Of a stretch of DNA of 64,000 nt, positions 60,806 through 64,000 are shown one piece after another. Source of the stretch: Prunella strophiata (taxonomy: Eukaryota; Chordata; Aves; Passeriformes; Prunellidae). The position numbers were made by a program, and so were the translations under genes. Within the stretch, counting starts at the first letter, position 1. Each line of letters begins with the position of its first letter. The stretch lies in NCBI GenBank assembly GCA_036583965.1, contig JAZBQD010000028.1, forward strand, positions 1,674,001-1,738,000, in the 5' to 3' direction. The notes beneath the pieces were generated by a model. That model ran no database searches and had not been told where the DNA came from. It saw only the letters and a list, made by a program, of their open reading frames with translations.

Positions 60806-62994
60806 CTTACATTACCCAAAAATACACTTTCTGTTCATTTATTAACTTAGTATAGTATTTTAACCACATAATGAAATTTGTATTTGTCATTATCCTAAAA
60901 AGAAATAATCACAAAGAGGAAAGAATATATATGGAAGTGCTTCTTATACTTAAAGATCAACAGTCACTGAATGTTTCCAGCATATTGGCATATAGTTTGA
61001 GAACAAAAATCCTTAATCTAGATCAGCAAATATTTAAGTATTAAAGTACTGGTTTATAAAGAAACAGAATTATACAAGAACCTGGTATTCATAGTTTTTA
61101 ATCAATTTATAAAATTCAAGTTTAGTACTTGGAAGGGTAAAAAATTTTAAAATCGCTTCACTCTTCAAATATGAAACTATTATATCCAAATACTGAAATC
61201 ACTGGTTTAATGCTTGGGTAATAAATCTAGTCAATTGTAAATGATGTATTAATTACCCTCTATAAATGACAATGCCACAGCATCTGCTATAAGTCATGGA
61301 GTACCTATAGCATAGATACAAAACAGAGAAATCAGAATAAAAAAATACAAAGTAGCCACAACCTGTTCTATTGCAGTAACTGCTATGATGCTGATAAAAC
61401 ACAATTTCAGGATCCCCAACCTAGTAAACATTGTAATATTTACATGCTGCTCCTGGTAAGACATATTTTGTTTTTCCTCTTTCAATCCTTAAAAAGTCTG
61501 TTTTCCCCAGTAAAGAGGAAAGCCCATGTGTCTGACCCAATAGAGAGCCATGCCTTACTAGCATGGCTTCAGTGGAACCTGCAGCTTTGTTCAGTTAGTT
61601 TTGTCCTGAGCACGTTGCTGCTGCCTCCTTTGGAGCTGTGGCTGACATTTGTGTGTGTGGAGGTTCCCAGCCCGCTTCCTGTGGGGCTCTTTCCTTTCAG
61701 GTGTGCCTGTGTCACGCAAGCTCTCCCCAAGAGCTTCCCAGAGCACATTACTGTCACATGGCTACTTGTAAGAGAAAGCAGAGGCTTAAAATCATCCTTT
61801 GCCTTACTCACTGCTGATTGTTCTACTCCACAAAATGTGTTTAGACAGCACAGAGGCCTTGTATGAAGGTCACTTGCAGTGCAAGCTGCCCACGCATTTT
61901 GAAAGACGCAGTGATAGTTAAACTCACAGGAGAGCAGAAGTTTTGCCCAGGGTTGCCAGTGCAAGACATCACATGTTTTTCTGTGAAACATCTGAGAAAC
62001 TATTTTTGGTATAATATCCAAGGCCTTTCTGCCACTGTAAAAAACCAACCAAAAAAAAAAAAAAGCAGCTGTAATGCCATGTACTTTCCTGGTGTGTAAT
62101 TCATCCAGCTGCTCTGAAATCAACCAAGCTGTGTAAACTGACACCAAAAACCTTGTCAGGATGTAAAAAACCCCTCAGAAATACAAATCTGTTTTCAAGG
62201 TAAGTAAAACAGGCCTTAGGGTTTGAACAGAAATGCAATTTTAGAAAACTTTCAGATGTACTGTAAGGATTAAGCCTGTTTCTCAGGAGATGCTTCCTGC
62301 TTTCGGAATGACTCCATAAACAGAATCAGGTGGAAATAATACAAGGAAGAAAAAAAAAAAAAAAAGATGTAATCTGTTAGATAACAGAACCATCACAAAA
62401 AAAAAAAAAAAAAAAAAAAAAATAGGAAGATACCCTGTGTTGTATATTATCTACTCACTGTAAATTATACAAGAACACAGAAACATTAATATTTCCCTCA
62501 AATGTTCGACTTTTCTACAGGTGCAGTTGCAGGAGCCTAAGTGCAGTTGTACTCAATGACTCCAAAGCAAGTGGTAAGAGAAATAGAAAAGCAAAAATCC
62601 TGGTGTAACCTGTGTTACACAGTGCAGATGTAGCTGGAACTGCTTCACTCACTGCCTGCAGCAAAGCTGTCTCTGAGTGCGTGTGGCCCTTGTTCTTATG
62701 CAGGCACTACACAACATCCTAGCACATTCTAGCAGAGCAAAAGCAGGGATTATTGGGGAAAAATGTGTATAAGTGCTGAAATGAAAATGTATGAGCCTTT
62801 TGAAAGTTCTCTTTACATTTCTGCTTACTCTCTCCTCTCACCAATCTGCTTTGCCCATGAAATAAGGACGCCATGAATGGTGAAGTTTTAAATGATGTTG
62901 AAAACAATATAGTCTGTTTTTTACTATAGCATATTTTTATTTCCAAACACAGTGGTCTATAAAATAATACAGGAAGAAAAGCAAAGCTGATTAT
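60806..62994. other. Non-coding DNA downstream of SLC16A14
   Basis: No gene is supported. Overlapping open frames at 61444-61866 (+) and 61569-62147 (-) are long for chance but unrecognised, and the latter includes a poly-Phe run from an A-run. Two A-runs lie at 62350-62365 and 62397-62422. No FBXO36-like exon, the neighbour expected from mammalian gene order, is visible. Confidence 0.55.
62397..62422. repeat. Homopolymer A run (26), with a 16-base A run at 62350
   Basis: Two A-runs separated by 31 bases. They could be simple slippage repeats or tails of small retroposed sequences. No recognisable body lies upstream. Confidence 0.9.
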
Positions 62995-63830
62995 CCTGGC
63001 CATTCCCTGGCTCTGGATTGTCCCAGCCATTCCCTGGCTCTGGGTTACCCCAGCCATTCCCTGGCTCTGGATTGTCCCAGCCATTCCCTGGCTCTGGATT
63101 GTCCCAGCCATTCCCTGGCTCTGGATTGTCCCAGCCATTCCCTGGCTCTGGGTTGTCCCAGCCATTCCTGGCTCTGGGTTGTCCCAGCCATTCCCTGGCT
63201 CTGGATTGTCCCAGCCATTCCCTGGCTCTGGATTGTCCCAGCCATTCCCTGGCTCTGGGTTGTCCCAGCCATTCCCTGGCTCTGGGTTGTCCCAGCCATT
63301 CCCTGGCTCTGGGTTACCCCAGCCATTCCCTGGCTCTGGGTTGTCCCAGCCATTCCCTGGCTCTGGGTTGTCCCAGCCATTCCCTGGCTCTGGATTGTCC
63401 CAGCCATTCCCTGGCTCTGGATTGTCCCAGCCATTCCCTGGCTCTGGATTGTCCCAGCCATTCCCTGGCTCTGGGTTGTCCCAGCCATTCCCTGGCTCTG
63501 GGATTGTCCCAGCCATTCCCTGGATCTGGGTTGTCCCAGCCATTCCCTGGCTCTGGGTTGTCCCAGCCATTCCCTGGCTCTGGATTGTCCCAGCCATTCC
63601 ATAGCTCTGGATTGTCCCAGCCATTCCCTGGCTCTGGGTTGTCCCAGCCATTCCATAGCTCTGGGTTGTCCCAGCCATTCCCTGGATCTGGGTTGTCCCA
63701 GCCATTCCCTGGCTCTGGGTTGTCCCAGCCATTCCCTGGCTCTGGGATTGTCCCAGCCATTCCCTGGCTCTGGGTTGTCCCAGCCATTCCATAGGCTCTG
63801 GGTTGTCCCAGCCATTCCCTGGCTCTGGGT
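62995..63830. repeat. Minisatellite, 31 copies of a 27-bp unit
   Basis: The unit is CCAGCCATTCCCTGGCTCTG followed by GGTTGTC or GATTGTC. Counting CATTCC anchors gives 31 units, 27 bases apart except one of 26 (63163 to 63189) and three of 28 (63486, 63730 and 63785 to the next). Variants include GGTTACC (units 2 and 12), CCATAGCTCTG (units 23, 25 and a 28-base form in 30) and GGATCTG (units 20, 26). Because 27 is a multiple of three and the unit has no stop in several frames, long frames appear on both strands (SQPFPGSGL repeats; NPEPGNGWD repeats). I treat these as artefacts. Confidence 0.97.
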
Positions 63831-64000
63831 CCCGATGCGCGGGGACAGCGGCCCTGCCCCGGGGCGCCCTCTGGCGGCCGCAGCGCCCCGCAGCGCCCGG
63901 AGCTGGAGGAAGGGCTCGTCCAAGCACCGGACGCGGATCCCAGCCGGGCCCGGGACACGGCACACAGCAGCAGCTCGCTGCCCAAGCATCGGGAAAACAC
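63831..64000. promoter_or_regulatory. GC/CpG-rich sequence at right edge, partial
   Basis: The last 170 bases are GC- and CpG-rich and begin exactly where the minisatellite ends. A CTCF-like motif is present (GCGCCCTCTGGCGGC, 63864-63878; canonical orientation on the minus strand). It may be the edge of a CpG island continuing beyond the window. No coding exon can be assigned. Confidence 0.45.

Noticed and set aside
62719..64000. Apparent 414-, 314- and 258-residue repeat proteins
   Set aside because: They are translations of a 27-bp minisatellite in different phases and strands. The non-repeat ends show no known domain or promoter architecture. Transcription data could reopen this.
58784..64000. 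FBXO36 3' exons on the minus strand
   Set aside because: Expected by mammalian gene order, but I found no matching F-box protein sequence in either strand's frames; the gene may lie beyond the window.

Overview
This is vertebrate nuclear DNA, most probably from a bird. It is AT-rich with isolated CpG islands. It carries several CR1 LINE fragments, which are the dominant interspersed repeat of birds and other sauropsids, plus one ancient MIR/CORE-SINE-like relic. Its one clear gene is compact, about 10 kb from candidate first exon to stop. A turtle or crocodilian source is less likely but cannot be excluded.

The one protein-coding gene I can support is SLC16A14, encoding monocarboxylate transporter 14 (MCT14), on the + strand. 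A probable non-coding first exon lies in a CpG island (48.54-49.30 kb). Four coding exons follow at 53457-53718, 54544-54687, 56091-57083 and 58635-58783. All have GT/AG borders and phase-1 introns, and together they give 515 codons plus stop. The 3' UTR starts at 58784 and its end is unresolved; several AATAAA signals lie between 59.86 and 60.81 kb.

Layout: 1-0.54 kb flank with a minus-strand splice-donor-like site; 0.54-1.47 kb CpG island, possibly the promoter of a neighbour transcribed leftwards; 1.47-39.4 kb gene-poor AT-rich DNA with microsatellites, one MIR-like SINE, a GC-richer unclassified repeat at 23.04-23.64 kb and a truncated CR1 at 30.12-31.15 kb; 39.38-40.01 kb CpG-dense block with two nested minisatellites, followed by an exon-like stretch at 40480-40629; 40.7-48.5 kb mostly non-coding, with two CR1 copies (45.65-45.89 and 46.88-47.96 kb); 48.5-60.8 kb SLC16A14; 60.8-63 kb non-coding; 62995-63830 a 31-unit, 27-bp minisatellite running into GC-rich sequence at the right edge.

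Most long open frames elsewhere are artefacts of GC-rich islands, of repeats whose unit is a multiple of three, or chance. I found no bacterial or viral genes, CRISPR arrays, rRNA or tRNA genes, and no convincing novel system. The best leads are the exon-like stretch beside the 39.4 kb island, the duplicated X-box-like element at 7.37 and 12.14 kb, the inverted duplicate at 37.25 and 37.89 kb, a perfect 12-bp hairpin beside a CR1 tail, and the terminal minisatellite next to a CTCF-like motif.
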